A stretch of DNA of 64,000 bases from Lentimonas sp. CC4 (GCF_902728235.1 NZ_CACVBO010000001.1:248001-312000); one strand, 5' to 3'. Positions 44,244-53,652 are shown, numbered from the stretch's first letter. The notes: a model not told the origin generated them from the letters alone. Made by a program: numbers and translations.

Positions 44244-45437
44244 ATGAACATCCACGAGTATCAGGCAAAACGCCTTCTTCAGGAATACGGAGTGCCCGTC
44301 CCACGCGGTTACGCCGCTCAGACCTCCATTGAAGTCGACACAGCAATCTCCCACCTTAGCGACGAAGAAATGATCGTTGTTAAGGCCCAAATCCACGCAG
44401 GTGGACGCGGCAAGGGCACATTCACCGACGGCTACCAAGGTGGCGTTAAAGTCGTTAAAGGTCGCGCAGCGGCTAAAGAAGCAGCCAACCACATGTTGGA
44501 TAACACGCTCGTTACCGCCCAAACTGGCCCAGAAGGCCGCAAGGTGCAGACACTCTACGTCACCGAAGGGTGCGACATCGACCACGAGTATTACCTCGCT
44601 ATCGTTCTCGACCGCGAAACCGCTCAGTCCGTCATCATCGCTTCGACCGAAGGTGGCATGGACATCGAAGAAGTCGCTGATAAGACTCCCGAGAAGCTGA
44701 TCCGTGTGCCAATTTCACCGACACTCGGCCTACGTCACCACCAAGCTCGCCAAGTTGCTTATGCACTCGGTTTCGCAGGTGACCAAGTCAAGCAATTCAC
44801 TCGTATCCTCTCTGGCGTCTACAAGATGTTCTGGGAGAAGAATGCGATGCTGGTCGAAATCAACCCACTGGTCACCGACAAGTCCGGCAACCTCAGCGCA
44901 CTCGATGCCAAGGTCTCCTTCGACGACAACGCCATTTTCCAACATCCTGAAATTCAGCAGCTCCGCGACCTGAACGAAGAAGACCCGAAGGAAATCGAAG
45001 CCTCCAAGCACAACCTCGCTTACATCGCACTCGATGGTAACATCGCATGTATGGTGAACGGCGCAGGTCTAGCCATGGCGACGATGGATATCATCCAAAG
45101 CTACGGCGGCTCTCCGGCCAACTTCCTCGACGTCGGTGGCGGCGCGAACGAAGACCAAGTCACTGCGGCTTTCAAAATCATCCTTTCTGATCCAAACGTG
45201 AAGGGCATCCTCGTTAACATCTTCGGCGGCATCATGAAATGTGACGTCATCGCTCGCGGCATCGTCGCAGCAGCCAAGAATGTCGACATCACCGTGCCAC
45301 TCGTTGTGCGCCTCGAAGGCACCAACGTCGAAGCCGGCAAGCAGATCCTCCGCGATAGCGGTGTCGCCCTCACTCCAGCAGACAGCCTTGTGCAAGCCGC
45401 CGAGATCATCGTCGAGCAAGTCAAAGCAGAAGCATAA
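44244..45437 (+). CDS. sucC: Succinate--CoA ligase subunit beta
   Basis: 397 residues. ATP-grasp start [35 protein letters not shown], and the C-terminal CoA-ligase segment [37 protein letters not shown]. It forms the sucCD complex with the next gene, making ATP or GTP from succinyl-CoA in the TCA cycle. No Shine-Dalgarno before the ATG (TAACACCCAACAG). Confidence 0.97.
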   Translation: MNIHEYQAKRLLQEYGVPVPRGYAAQTSIEVDTAISHLSDEEMIVVKAQIHAGGRGKGTFTDGYQGGVKVVKGRAAAKEAANHMLDNTLVTAQTGPEGRKVQTLYVTEGCDIDHEYYLAIVLDRETAQSVIIASTEGGMDIEEVADKTPEKLIRVPISPTLGLRHHQARQVAYALGFAGDQVKQFTRILSGVYKMFWEKNAMLVEINPLVTDKSGNLSALDAKVSFDDNAIFQHPEIQQLRDLNEEDPKEIEASKHNLAYIALDGNIACMVNGAGLAMATMDIIQSYGGSPANFLDVGGGANEDQVTAAFKIILSDPNVKGILVNIFGGIMKCDVIARGIVAAAKNVDITVPLVVRLEGTNVEAGKQILRDSGVALTPADSLVQAAEIIVEQVKAEA

Positions 45438-45473
45438 TCCTGACAACGATCACAGTTAAACACACATTTCAAA

Positions 45474-46358
45474 ATGAGCGTTCTTGTAAATAAAGACACA
45501 CGTCTAGTCGTCCAGGGTATCACCGGTAAGACTGGCACATTTCACACACAACAGTGCATCGAATACGGCACCAACGTCGTCGCTGGTGTGACACCAGGCA
45601 AAGGCGGTCAACTGTGGGAGGGCAAAGTGCCCGTCTGCAACACCGTCGCCGAAGCGGTTAAAGAATACGGTGCCAATGTATCCGTCATCTACGTCCCACC
45701 GGCCTTCGCCGCAGACTCCATCCTCGAAGCGATCGAAGCCGAGATTCCTCTCGTCATCTGCATCACCGAAGGTGTGCCCGTCCGCGACATGGCTGAAGTG
45801 CGCCGTCGCCTCTTCTTCCACAACACGAAGACACGCCTGATCGGGCCCAACTGCCCAGGTATCATCACACCAGGTGAGTGTAAGATCGGCATCATGCCGG
45901 GCTACATCCACAAGCCAGGTCGCGTCGGTGTGGTCTCTCGCTCCGGCACATTGACTTACGAAGCGGTTTACCAACTCACACAGCGCGGCCACGGCCAATC
46001 GACCTGTATCGGTATCGGTGGTGACCCAATCAACGGCACTTCCCAGCTCGACGCAGTGCGACTGCTCAACGAAGACCCTGACACCGATGCGATCATCATG
46101 ATCGGTGAAATCGGTGGCAGTGCTGAAGAAGAAGCCTGCGCTTACATCAAAGAGCACGTGAAGAAGCCAGTCGCTGGATTCATCGCAGGTGCCTCTGCAC
46201 CCAAGGGCCGCACCATGGGCCACGCTGGTGCGATCGTATCCGCCAACGGAGCTGGCACAGCCGAAGCCAAGTTCGCAGCCATGGAAGACGCTGGCGTCTC
46301 CATCGCCCGCAACCCTTCGGAAATCGCTGACGCGCTGTTGAAGATCTACAAAGGCTAG
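45474..46358 (+). CDS. sucD: Succinate--CoA ligase subunit alpha
   Basis: 294 residues. CoA-binding start [40 protein letters not shown], and the phosphohistidine site [20 protein letters not shown]. Starts 36 bp after sucC. A strong terminator follows at 46441-46498, after a GAACGTT-type word array. Confidence 0.97.
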   Translation: MSVLVNKDTRLVVQGITGKTGTFHTQQCIEYGTNVVAGVTPGKGGQLWEGKVPVCNTVAEAVKEYGANVSVIYVPPAFAADSILEAIEAEIPLVICITEGVPVRDMAEVRRRLFFHNTKTRLIGPNCPGIITPGECKIGIMPGYIHKPGRVGVVSRSGTLTYEAVYQLTQRGHGQSTCIGIGGDPINGTSQLDAVRLLNEDPDTDAIIMIGEIGGSAEEEACAYIKEHVKKPVAGFIAGASAPKGRTMGHAGAIVSANGAGTAEAKFAAMEDAGVSIARNPSEIADALLKIYKG

Positions 46359-46440
46359 TTCGCTGCGCGAACCAACGTCGAACACTCAACGTCGAACATC
46401 GAACGTTGAATATGCTGATGATTGAGACGCGCAACTGACA

Positions 46441-46498
46441 CACTTCCCACGAAATCCGCCTGCTGCGAACGCACAGGCGGATTTTTTTGTGGGAAGTG
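46441..46498 (+). terminator. Two-tier terminator after sucD
   Basis: Inner perfect stem AAATCCGCCTG / CAGGCGGATTT with a following T-run (seven T), enclosed by an outer perfect 10-bp arm CACTTCCCAC / GTGGGAAGTG. The outer right arm merges into the family C repeat at 46493. Confidence 0.92.
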
Positions 46499-46535
46499 AT
46501 ACAGACATTCCTGTCTGTCCACCGAGCCAAAGCAC
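46493..46535. repeat. Repeat family C, uninterrupted copy
   Basis: GAAGTGATACAGACATTCCT followed by GTCTGTCCACCGAGCCAAAG. The copy at 47045-47135 is identical in both flanks but carries a 51-nt insert after GACATT. Confidence 0.85.
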
Positions 46536-46682
46536 TCATCCCCAATCCTCAGTAGAAGCGTGCTTCCAGCCGCTCTGCGCAAGAAACGACGGGCAGAAAA
46601 AAAGGGGCAAACGCAAAATATAAAGATCCTTTACGAAGACCGCCGTTACTACTGAACTTCAGGAACCTACGTAAGCATAATG

Positions 46683-46713
46683 CCTTCGCGGTCTGCGCGA
46701 GCACAGCCCCTAC
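46683..46713. repeat. Half copy of repeat family B
   Basis: CCTTCGCGGTCTGCGCGAGC followed by ACAGCCCCTAC, close to the right arm of the copy at 22146-22242. Confidence 0.6.
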
Positions 46714-46759
46714 CCTTGTGCCAAGGGACTGAAAATAAAACCAACAGCGTCAGGGATGA

Positions 46760-47027
46760 ATTACTAGGCTGAGCTTTACCCATAAGTTGAGAATGTGTGA
46801 AGTTAGTGGTAAAAAAGCTCCTTCCCTGCGAAGGGAAGGTGTCTCGGTCCGCCGAGACGGAAGGGTTTCGCGCAACATGAGCAGATTCTTTGGGCTAACC
46901 CGCCGGAAACCCCTCCGACCCCGCAGACGGGGCCACCTCCCCTTCGCTGGGGAGGAGCTCAAAGAATCGCGTTCATCGCGAAAACTAGAAGATACAAACT
47001 TATGGGTAAAGATCAGATTACTAGGCT
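46760..47027. mobile_element. MITE-like non-autonomous element with target duplication (family D)
   Basis: An exact 11-bp direct repeat ATTACTAGGCT (46760-46770 and 47017-47027) flanks a 238-bp unit whose ends are perfect 15-bp inverted repeats CTTTACCCATAAGTT (46774-46788) and AACTTATGGGTAAAG (46997-47011). Inside are further paired segments such as CTTCCCTGCGAAGGGAAG and GTCTCGGTCCGCCGAGAC. No coding potential. This is the signature of a MITE mobilised by a transposase elsewhere in the genome. Confidence 0.85.
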
Positions 47028-47044
47028 CTCCCTAAAAAGCTCTC

Positions 47045-47135
47045 GTGATACAGACATTGCTACGCCATCTCCGGACTTCGGCGAGCTCAGTCGTGCCGCA
47101 GACCTACGTCCTGTCTGTCCACCGAGCCAAAGCAC
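47045..47135. repeat. Repeat family C copy interrupted by a 51-nt insert
   Basis: GTGATACAGACATT (to 47058) and CCTGTCTGTCCACCGAGCCA (from 47110) match the uninterrupted copy at 46496-46529 exactly. Between them, 47059-47109 is extra sequence (GCTACGCCATCTCCGGACTT ... AGACCTACGT). Confidence 0.85.
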
Positions 47136-47202
47136 GACACACAGATACAAATCATCCAGAATCTCGGCTTGAAGCGCTGTCTCCTATCTCCAAGCTGCTC
47201 GC

Positions 47203-49356
47203 GTGCTGAACTTTGATCCCTACGCCCCGCTTGCCCTTGAACTCCTAGAAACTGCTGCCGAATGCGCGCGCCGCCGTAAAGGCGTCGAGCTCACTCTGTT
47301 CGACCTCACTGCTGCAATTCTAGAGAAATGCACTGAAGACCCCTATGTCACCTTCTTTGAAGACAATGAGTGGGGGCAAGTCGCCGATGTGCGCGATGAG
47401 TTTTTAACAGAGGTCTACCCCGACCTACTCCCCAAGAATAACGTAAAGGTTAAAGCGCGCCCGCTGGAGCTCTCAGAAGATGCCGCCAACCTACTCGCAC
47501 AAGCGGAAGCTGAAAGCTGCGACAACGAAGATGGCATCGAGCTGATCGAACTCATGATGACGCTCTGGCCCGCCGTCGGCGATCCGATCCTGACGCGCAT
47601 CAACTGCATCCCCGAAACCGAGATCGATGTAAACTATACCGCCCTCGCCCCCGGCGCACTGCTCCTACGCGAAGACTACGAAGAAGTCTCTACCGCCGAA
47701 ATCGCCGCGCTACAGAACCTGGCACTGCTCTGCGAGCTGGGCACCGAGATGAACCTCGTCCCCTCGCCCTACGAAATCGTCGGGCGTGAGAAAGAAATCG
47801 CCTCGCTGGAGGCGGCGATGCTCAAATATTTTAAGCCCAACCCGCTGATCATCGGCGAAGCAGGTGTAGGCAAGACCGCAGTGGTCGAAGCACTGGCTGA
47901 CCGCATACACCGCGGCACGTGCAGCGAGGATCTACGCGAGGCCCGGATTTTTGAAATCCGCGTCTCCGACCTCCTCGCTGGCACCACCTATCGCGGCGAA
48001 CTGGAGGAACGCCTCAAGAATCTGCTACGCGAAGCGGAATCAAACCCCGACGTCATCTTGTTTTTCGACGAGATTCATACGCTCCTGCAGCAGGACAACC
48101 AATCGACTAAGATTGCCGACGTCTTTAAGCCCGCTCTGGCACGGGGCAAGATCCGCCTAATCGGTGCCACCACGCGCAAGGAATATCAGAACTACATCAC
48201 CAAAGACGAAGCCATCGAGCGCCGTTTTGAAGTGATCCACGTCGGCGAGCCCAGCAAGGCCGCCACGCTCGCGATCCTCAAAGCGATTGGCCGCAAACTC
48301 GCGGAGCACCACGGCGTGAGCATCGAAGACGAACTCTTGCAGCACACCATCGATGCCGCCGACGAGTTCCTAATCAACCGCAATTTCCCCGACAAAGCGA
48401 TCGATCTGCTTGATCGTGCAATGACCTCAGCTCGCTACGCCGACCGCGACGCAGTCGATGCCGAGTGGATTCGCCAAAGTGCACAGCGCCTGACCGGTGT
48501 TTCTCTGAATGAAACGCTCAACAGTCGCCTCAAAAGCCTCTCAGCCGCGTTACACAACGCCATCATCGGTCAAGATGCCGCCATCGATGCGATCGTCCAA
48601 AGTGTTTGCCTGAGTAAAAAGCGCCTCGATATACGCTCCAACCGTCCGGATGGCGTGTTTATGTTCAACGGCCCCTCAGGCGTAGGAAAGTCCTCCATGG
48701 CAGCGGCGCTCGCCGTGCACCTAACTGGCAACGCCACGGGTCTGTTTACGATCTCCATGGCCGACTTTGCCGAAGAAAGCGCCGCCGCTCGTCTGATCGG
48801 AGTGCCCTCTGGCTATGCCGGCAGCGAAGACGAATCACTACTCACCAAAGCCGCCACCCGCAGTCCCAATGGCGTCTTGCTGCTGGAAGAATTCGAGAAA
48901 GCACACCCCTGCCTACATCGCGTATTCCTAGAAATATTCAAGACGGGGCGCTTCACCGATGCGTCGGGGAGCTCCTACAGTTTCGCCAACGTCACGATCA
49001 TCGCGACCACCAACCTACACGGCGGCAGTAAAGCGAAACTCGGGTTCCATAACTCCATCGTAGCACCCACCAAGCAACACGGCTCGCTCCACCATGATTT
49101 CCCGCCCGAACTCCTCGCTCGGTTCGACGAGATCATCACCTTCAACCCACTCACCCGTGAGTTGGCCAAGCAGATCCTCAACAAATCGATCCTGACACTC
49201 GGGCAATCCAAATTCGGCAACCGCCGCGAACCGCATCTCACTCAGGAGGAGGAAGATGCGATCCTCGACATGGGATTCTCCGAGACCTCAGGCGTGCGTC
49301 ATTTAATCCGTGCCTTCGAGCGTATTATTCTACTGCCACTGGCATTGGCAGATTAG
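47203..49356 (+). CDS. ClpA-like AAA+ unfoldase with altered D2 Walker B
   Basis: 717 residues from a GTG start. Clp N-domain (residues 1-140), D1 with Walker A GEAGVGKT (218-225), Walker B VILFFDE (284-290) and arginine fingers IERRFEV, D2 with Walker A GPSGVGKS (490-497). There is no ClpB-type middle domain. D2 Walker B reads VLLLEE (558-563), with Glu in place of the first Asp. LGF at 613-615 stands where ClpA has its ClpP-binding loop (IGL). It is probably a ClpP-partner unfoldase; clpS and clpP are not adjacent. Confidence 0.85.
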   Translation: MLNFDPYAPLALELLETAAECARRRKGVELTLFDLTAAILEKCTEDPYVTFFEDNEWGQVADVRDEFLTEVYPDLLPKNNVKVKARPLELSEDAANLLAQAEAESCDNEDGIELIELMMTLWPAVGDPILTRINCIPETEIDVNYTALAPGALLLREDYEEVSTAEIAALQNLALLCELGTEMNLVPSPYEIVGREKEIASLEAAMLKYFKPNPLIIGEAGVGKTAVVEALADRIHRGTCSEDLREARIFEIRVSDLLAGTTYRGELEERLKNLLREAESNPDVILFFDEIHTLLQQDNQSTKIADVFKPALARGKIRLIGATTRKEYQNYITKDEAIERRFEVIHVGEPSKAATLAILKAIGRKLAEHHGVSIEDELLQHTIDAADEFLINRNFPDKAIDLLDRAMTSARYADRDAVDAEWIRQSAQRLTGVSLNETLNSRLKSLSAALHNAIIGQDAAIDAIVQSVCLSKKRLDIRSNRPDGVFMFNGPSGVGKSSMAAALAVHLTGNATGLFTISMADFAEESAAARLIGVPSGYAGSEDESLLTKAATRSPNGVLLLEEFEKAHPCLHRVFLEIFKTGRFTDASGSSYSFANVTIIATTNLHGGSKAKLGFHNSIVAPTKQHGSLHHDFPPELLARFDEIITFNPLTRELAKQILNKSILTLGQSKFGNRREPHLTQEEEDAILDMGFSETSGVRHLIRAFERIILLPLALAD

Positions 49357-49381
49357 GCCAATACCGTAGGGCTTGAGCTCG

Positions 49382-49672
49382 GAGACTGTCTCACAAATAG
49401 AAATCCTATTGCATGTGTTGGTTACTCGGGGAGGGACGGCCTCCGCTGCCTGCTGCGTTCTACGCTGCTTGCCGCGCTCTACACCGCCGTCCGCCGAGCA
49501 CCAGCACCGGAACCAAAGCACTCAAGCACAGCACCAGCACACCGCAAGACGAGGCGGAGCCTGAGTTCATCCCGCCCCAATAGGTTGAGCTAGAAATCAC
49601 AATTCTTGATGCGCGCCAGTATTACGATTATGACGTCGATAATCCTTATAGCTCTATTTGTGAGACAGTCTC
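49382..49672. mobile_element. 291-bp element with 19-bp perfect palindromic terminal inverted repeats
   Basis: GAGACTGTCTCACAAATAG (49382-49400) is exactly inverted as CTATTTGTGAGACAGTCTC (49654-49672). The outer GAGACTGTCTC is itself a palindrome. The interior holds a family A repeat (49409-49612) sharing blocks with 1-110, 33055-33145 and 34798-35022. Non-coding. A related end, GAGCTCGGAGACGGTCTCAA, occurs alone at 32597-32616. Confidence 0.85.
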
Positions 49673-49820
49673 TAAGCACGCGCCCTACAGGTGCACATTC
49701 CCATCAATCCCCTGTAAAAAAACACATTTTTTTGCAACTTACTTGGCGATTTGCTTATATATAGTATTAACAATTGCTAGACCCCGCATTCCAGAATCAC
49801 CCCGAAGGAAGGACTCACCC

Positions 49821-52136
49821 ATTCGTTTACTACCCAAAACACTGTTCCACATCGCAACTTGTGCGCTTTTAGTCGCTCAATTTACCTCAAGCGCATCTGC
49901 TCGGATTTTTACACACGTAGAAGGCAGAACCATTGAGGCCGACCTCGTCTCCATGCGCAATGAGCAGGTTACCTTTCGACGCACGGCAGATCGAAAGACC
50001 TTCACGCTTCCGCTCTCGGATTTCTCGCCCAAAGACCGCGCCTACATTCTCGCCCAAAAAGAAGCAGGCCGACTCAGCGCGACAAACTACCTAGGCAGCA
50101 ACCAACCCGACGTCGCTCGCGTCACGAAACGGCACGACCACTTCGGCGCTAGTGAGCAGATCGACGAACTACTCGCAAACTACTGGAAGGCTCAAGACGT
50201 CACTCCAGCCCCTGTGATCGACGATGCCACCTACCTACGCAGAGCCTACCTTAAAATCATTGGTCGCATTCCAAGCTACGCCGAAGCCGTCCACTTCCTC
50301 AACGACAGCAACCCACACAAGCGCTCCGAACTCGTTGACAAGCTCTTAGACTCCCCCGGTTACGTCAGCCACAATTTCAATCTCTGGGCCGACATTCTGC
50401 GCGCCAAAACCACCGGCCGCGAAGGGAGCCGCTACGGTGGCGTTTATTATATCCCCTGGCTCAAAGACCAGATTCGCCGTAACGTGCCTTACGACGATTT
50501 CGTGAAGACACTGCTCACCGCCAACGGCTACCCATGGGACAACCCCGCAGTCGCCTACTACCTGCGCGACTTCGGCATGCCACTCGATAACATGTCGATG
50601 ACCGCTCAAGTCTTTCTCGGCACACAAATGCAATGCGCCCAATGCCACGACCACCCCACCGATGTCTGGAGCCAAAAAGACTTTTACGAACTCGCCGCTT
50701 ACACCTACGGGCTAAAGACCGGCGTCAACATACAGAATGACAATCCGGAGCTCAAAGAAGTGATGAATCGGCTTCGCGCAGAAACGAAGAAACAAAACAA
50801 AGGCAAAGTGCCGGGCTACCAAAAGGCTTCCCCTCTAAGCGCCGGGCGCGAATTCTTCGATCCGCTACGCTGGGGCGTCATTCACACCGAGCGCCCACTC
50901 AAGCTCCCACATGACTATCAATACGACGATGCCGCTCCTAAAGACGTCGTCGAGCCCAAGATCCTCTTCGGCAATCAGTCCGACGCCAAGCTCCACGACT
51001 CCACCGACCGCGTGGAAAGCTACGTCGATTGGCTCATCTCCAAAAACAATGAACGTTTCACCCTCGTCATCGCCAACCGCATGTGGAAACACGCCATGGG
51101 CAAAGGCCTAATCGAGCCGATTGATGAACTCACCGACGAGTCCGTGGCCGACTCCCCAGAACTCATGGAATACCTCGAGTCCATGATGATCGCGCTCGAC
51201 TATGACCTAAAGCAATACCTGCGCGTGCTCTACAACACCGAGTATTTCCAGCGCCAAGCGGTGATGGATAACCCCGACCTACCCGACGATTACCACCTCG
51301 AAGGCCCGACCTTCCAACGCATGACCTCCGAGCAGATATGGGACTCCTTCGCCACCCTAATGACGCCCGAAATCGACCAATTGCTCACTCCGTCCTACAA
51401 GGGTAACAACGGCGGCATCCAATATGTAACTGGTCAGAAACCCGCCGCCGCAGTCTATCTCGACGAATGGTCTCCACAAAAGTTAGCCAGCCACATCATC
51501 AAGATGGGCGACGTTTACACCGCCTATTCCGAAGCACGTTCAGCCTATTCCAAAGCCAAAGCAGACCCCGCCCTCAAAGGCACACCTGAGCTGAAAGCGA
51601 TGCAGCAAGCACTGAACGACAGCAGAAAGGAGTGGAACCAGACGCTCAACCCCGACCTCGGCGAATCAGACTCCCCTCCATCCATGGACATGACGATGAT
51701 GGCCGCAAACTTCCCGGGCGTCAAAAAAGGCAAGCGGAACAAAGCCGACGAGAAGTGGATCAAAAACATCCGCCGTGCCTCCGAGCTACAATCCCCACAG
51801 CAAAACGGCCATCTGCTCGAAGTCTTCGGCCAATCTGATCGCATGCTCATCGAAAATAGCGACGACGGCGGCAACGTGCTACAGGCGCTCTTCTTAATGA
51901 ACTCCAACCAGACCAACTGGCTCATGGCGCAACGCTCCGCCCCCGTAATGGAAGCACGCCTAGCCGAGAGCCCCGAAGCCAAACTCGAAACCCTCTACAT
52001 CGGATTCCTAGCTCGTAAACCGACCGCCGACGAAATCGAGGCGCTCCTGCCCTACTTTACCGAAGACCCCGAAAAAGCACGCCAACGCATCATTTGGGCC
52101 ATGCTCAACACCCAACAATTCCTCTTCATCCAGTAA
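49821..52136 (+). CDS. Exported SHD1-DUF1549-DUF1553 protein
   Basis: About 771 residues. Signal peptide RLLPKTLFHIATCALLVAQF to about SASA, then an SHD1-like domain (IFTHVEGRTIEADLVSMRNE), DUF1549 with a c-heme-like CAQCH (about 50637-50651), and DUF1553 (residues about 430-770; VANRMWKHAMGKG-like IANRMWKHAMGKGLIEPIDE). No ATG precedes the signal peptide. The listed start is an ATT with AAGGAAGGA 7 nt upstream; a TTG at 49743 is the alternative. Paired with the DUF1501 gene 150 bp downstream, the usual Planctomycetes/Verrucomicrobia partnership, with suspected roles in polysaccharide use. Confidence 0.85.
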   Translation: MRLLPKTLFHIATCALLVAQFTSSASARIFTHVEGRTIEADLVSMRNEQVTFRRTADRKTFTLPLSDFSPKDRAYILAQKEAGRLSATNYLGSNQPDVARVTKRHDHFGASEQIDELLANYWKAQDVTPAPVIDDATYLRRAYLKIIGRIPSYAEAVHFLNDSNPHKRSELVDKLLDSPGYVSHNFNLWADILRAKTTGREGSRYGGVYYIPWLKDQIRRNVPYDDFVKTLLTANGYPWDNPAVAYYLRDFGMPLDNMSMTAQVFLGTQMQCAQCHDHPTDVWSQKDFYELAAYTYGLKTGVNIQNDNPELKEVMNRLRAETKKQNKGKVPGYQKASPLSAGREFFDPLRWGVIHTERPLKLPHDYQYDDAAPKDVVEPKILFGNQSDAKLHDSTDRVESYVDWLISKNNERFTLVIANRMWKHAMGKGLIEPIDELTDESVADSPELMEYLESMMIALDYDLKQYLRVLYNTEYFQRQAVMDNPDLPDDYHLEGPTFQRMTSEQIWDSFATLMTPEIDQLLTPSYKGNNGGIQYVTGQKPAAAVYLDEWSPQKLASHIIKMGDVYTAYSEARSAYSKAKADPALKGTPELKAMQQALNDSRKEWNQTLNPDLGESDSPPSMDMTMMAANFPGVKKGKRNKADEKWIKNIRRASELQSPQQNGHLLEVFGQSDRMLIENSDDGGNVLQALFLMNSNQTNWLMAQRSAPVMEARLAESPEAKLETLYIGFLARKPTADEIEALLPYFTEDPEKARQRIIWAMLNTQQFLFIQ

Positions 52137-52184
52137 CACAGCCAGCACAGTGTCCGACTCATACTCTCCTCACGAAAAAACGGA

Positions 52185-52282
52185 TTAGGATTAAGAGTAA
52201 GATTACGATTAAGAACCCGCCCTCATCAACGTCTCCTGTCCCAGCATCCTAATTCCTAATTCCTAATTCCTAATTCTCCTCT
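52185..52282 (+). repeat. AATTCCTA word array before the DUF1501 gene
   Basis: ATTAGGATTAAGAGTAAGAT-type words and then four exact AATTCCT units (CCTAATTCCTAATTCCTAAT) end 7-8 bp before the ATG at 52286. Confidence 0.8.
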
Positions 52283-52285
52283 GCT

Positions 52286-53566
52286 ATGTATGACGAACTA
52301 AACAAACTGGACGAACTTTCACGCCGCAAGTTCATGCAATACTCAGCCAAAGCGCTCCTCGGCGTCGGCTTATCGGTTGGCACCACCCCGCTCTGGGCTT
52401 CGCAGACGATCAAGAAACCGACTGCGCGCAACGTCATCTACATTTATCTAAGTGGTGGCATGAGCCATATCGATACTTTCGATCCCAAGCCGAATTGGAA
52501 AGACCAAGGTCCCGTCCAGACGATTGATACCAACGTCGCCGGCATCCAGATTTCCGAATATTTACCAAGTCTCGCCAAGCGCGCCGACAAGCTTGCCATC
52601 ATCCGCTCCATGTATTCCAACCAAGGTGCCCACGAGCCAGGCACCTACTTCATGCACACCAGCTACACGCAGCGAGGCACCATCAAACACCCCGGCCTCG
52701 GCGCATGGCTCAACAGCATGTCAGGTAAGACCAACTCCACCCTCCCCGGTAACGTCCGGATCGGCGGCAGTAACAACGCCCCCGGCGGCGCAGGCTTCCT
52801 CGATTCCAAATACGAACCACTCCACCTCGGCAGCCCTGATGACGGCCTGCCTTACGTCGAGCCCCATAAAAGCGTAGACGAAGCCGAACTGCGCGAGCGC
52901 ATGGCGCTCGCTCAGATGATGGATCTCTCCTTCCATAAAAAATATCCCTCCAAACAAGTGCGAGCATATGGCGACGTCTATGACGAAGCCATCAAGCTGA
53001 TGAACAGCAAAGACCTCGCCGCATTTGACCTGAGCCAAGAGCCAAAGCTCACTCGCGACATCTACGGTAGTTCCCGCTTTGGCAAAAGTTGCCTACTCGC
53101 CCGCCGACTCGTCGAGCACGGCGTGCGCTTTGTCGAGCTCACCCTCGGCGGTTGGGATACCCACAACGACAATCACGACAACGTCGCCGACCTCACCAAC
53201 CCACTCGATCAATCCGTATCTGCCCTCCTCGACGACCTCCACTATCGTGGTCTGCTCGACGAGACCCTCGTCGTCATCGGCACCGAATTTGGGCGCACAC
53301 CTGAGATCAATTCCAATGCTGGGCGCAACCACCACCCAACCGCATTTACCTGCGTGCTAGCAGGTGGCGGTATCAAAGGCGGCCAGGTTTACGGCGCCAC
53401 CGATGCCAGCGGCCACTCGATTGCCGAGAACGGCGTCACCGTGCCCGATTTCAACGCCACCATCGCCTACGCCCTCGGCCTACCGATTGACAAAGTCGTG
53501 CACTCCCCAAGCGGCCGCCCCTTCCGCGTCGCAGATAAAGGTCGCCCCGTCACCGCATTGTTCTAA
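52286..53566 (+). CDS. DUF1501 protein with Tat signal
   Basis: 426 residues. Twin-arginine signal with SRRKFM and hydrophobic stretch ALLGVGLSVG. The DUF1501 (sulfatase/alkaline phosphatase-like fold) landmarks are present: VIYIYLSGGMSHIDTFDPKP, LAIIRSMYSNQGAHEPG, GVRFVELTLGGWDTHNDNHD and VVIGTEFGRTPEIN. Enzymatic activity of the family is undemonstrated. Tat export suggests folding with a metal in the cytoplasm. Central gene of the DUF1549-DUF1501-cytochrome/LRR group. Confidence 0.92.
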   Translation: MYDELNKLDELSRRKFMQYSAKALLGVGLSVGTTPLWASQTIKKPTARNVIYIYLSGGMSHIDTFDPKPNWKDQGPVQTIDTNVAGIQISEYLPSLAKRADKLAIIRSMYSNQGAHEPGTYFMHTSYTQRGTIKHPGLGAWLNSMSGKTNSTLPGNVRIGGSNNAPGGAGFLDSKYEPLHLGSPDDGLPYVEPHKSVDEAELRERMALAQMMDLSFHKKYPSKQVRAYGDVYDEAIKLMNSKDLAAFDLSQEPKLTRDIYGSSRFGKSCLLARRLVEHGVRFVELTLGGWDTHNDNHDNVADLTNPLDQSVSALLDDLHYRGLLDETLVVIGTEFGRTPEINSNAGRNHHPTAFTCVLAGGGIKGGQVYGATDASGHSIAENGVTVPDFNATIAYALGLPIDKVVHSPSGRPFRVADKGRPVTALF

Positions 53567-53571
53567 ATCTA

Positions 53572-53652
53572 AAAGTGATACAGACATTCCTGTCTGTCCC
53601 ATCAGAGTCCGCACCGATCCTACGCAACAGGCAAGAATGCCTGTCTCACTTT
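53572..53652. repeat. Repeat family C hairpin within the DUF1501 operon
   Basis: AAAGTGATACAGACATTCCT is mirrored by GAATGCCTGTCTCACTTT with a few mismatches, so the mRNA between the DUF1501 and cytochrome/LRR genes can fold into a stem of about 25 bp. Confidence 0.8.

Noticed and set aside
45504-46385. 293-residue open frame opposite sucD
   Set aside because: Antisense shadow of sucD with His/Asp/Val-biased composition and no domain.
46750-47035. Two small frames (70 and 82 residues) across the MITE-like element
   Set aside because: They are made of the inverted repeats themselves, are Arg-rich on both strands and have no conserved motif.
49373-49564. Frames of about 63 residues in the family A repeats (also 34739-35005 and 32902-33141)
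   Set aside because: Homologous only because the DNA is repeated; they have Arg/Pro/His-rich low-complexity translations and no start signals.
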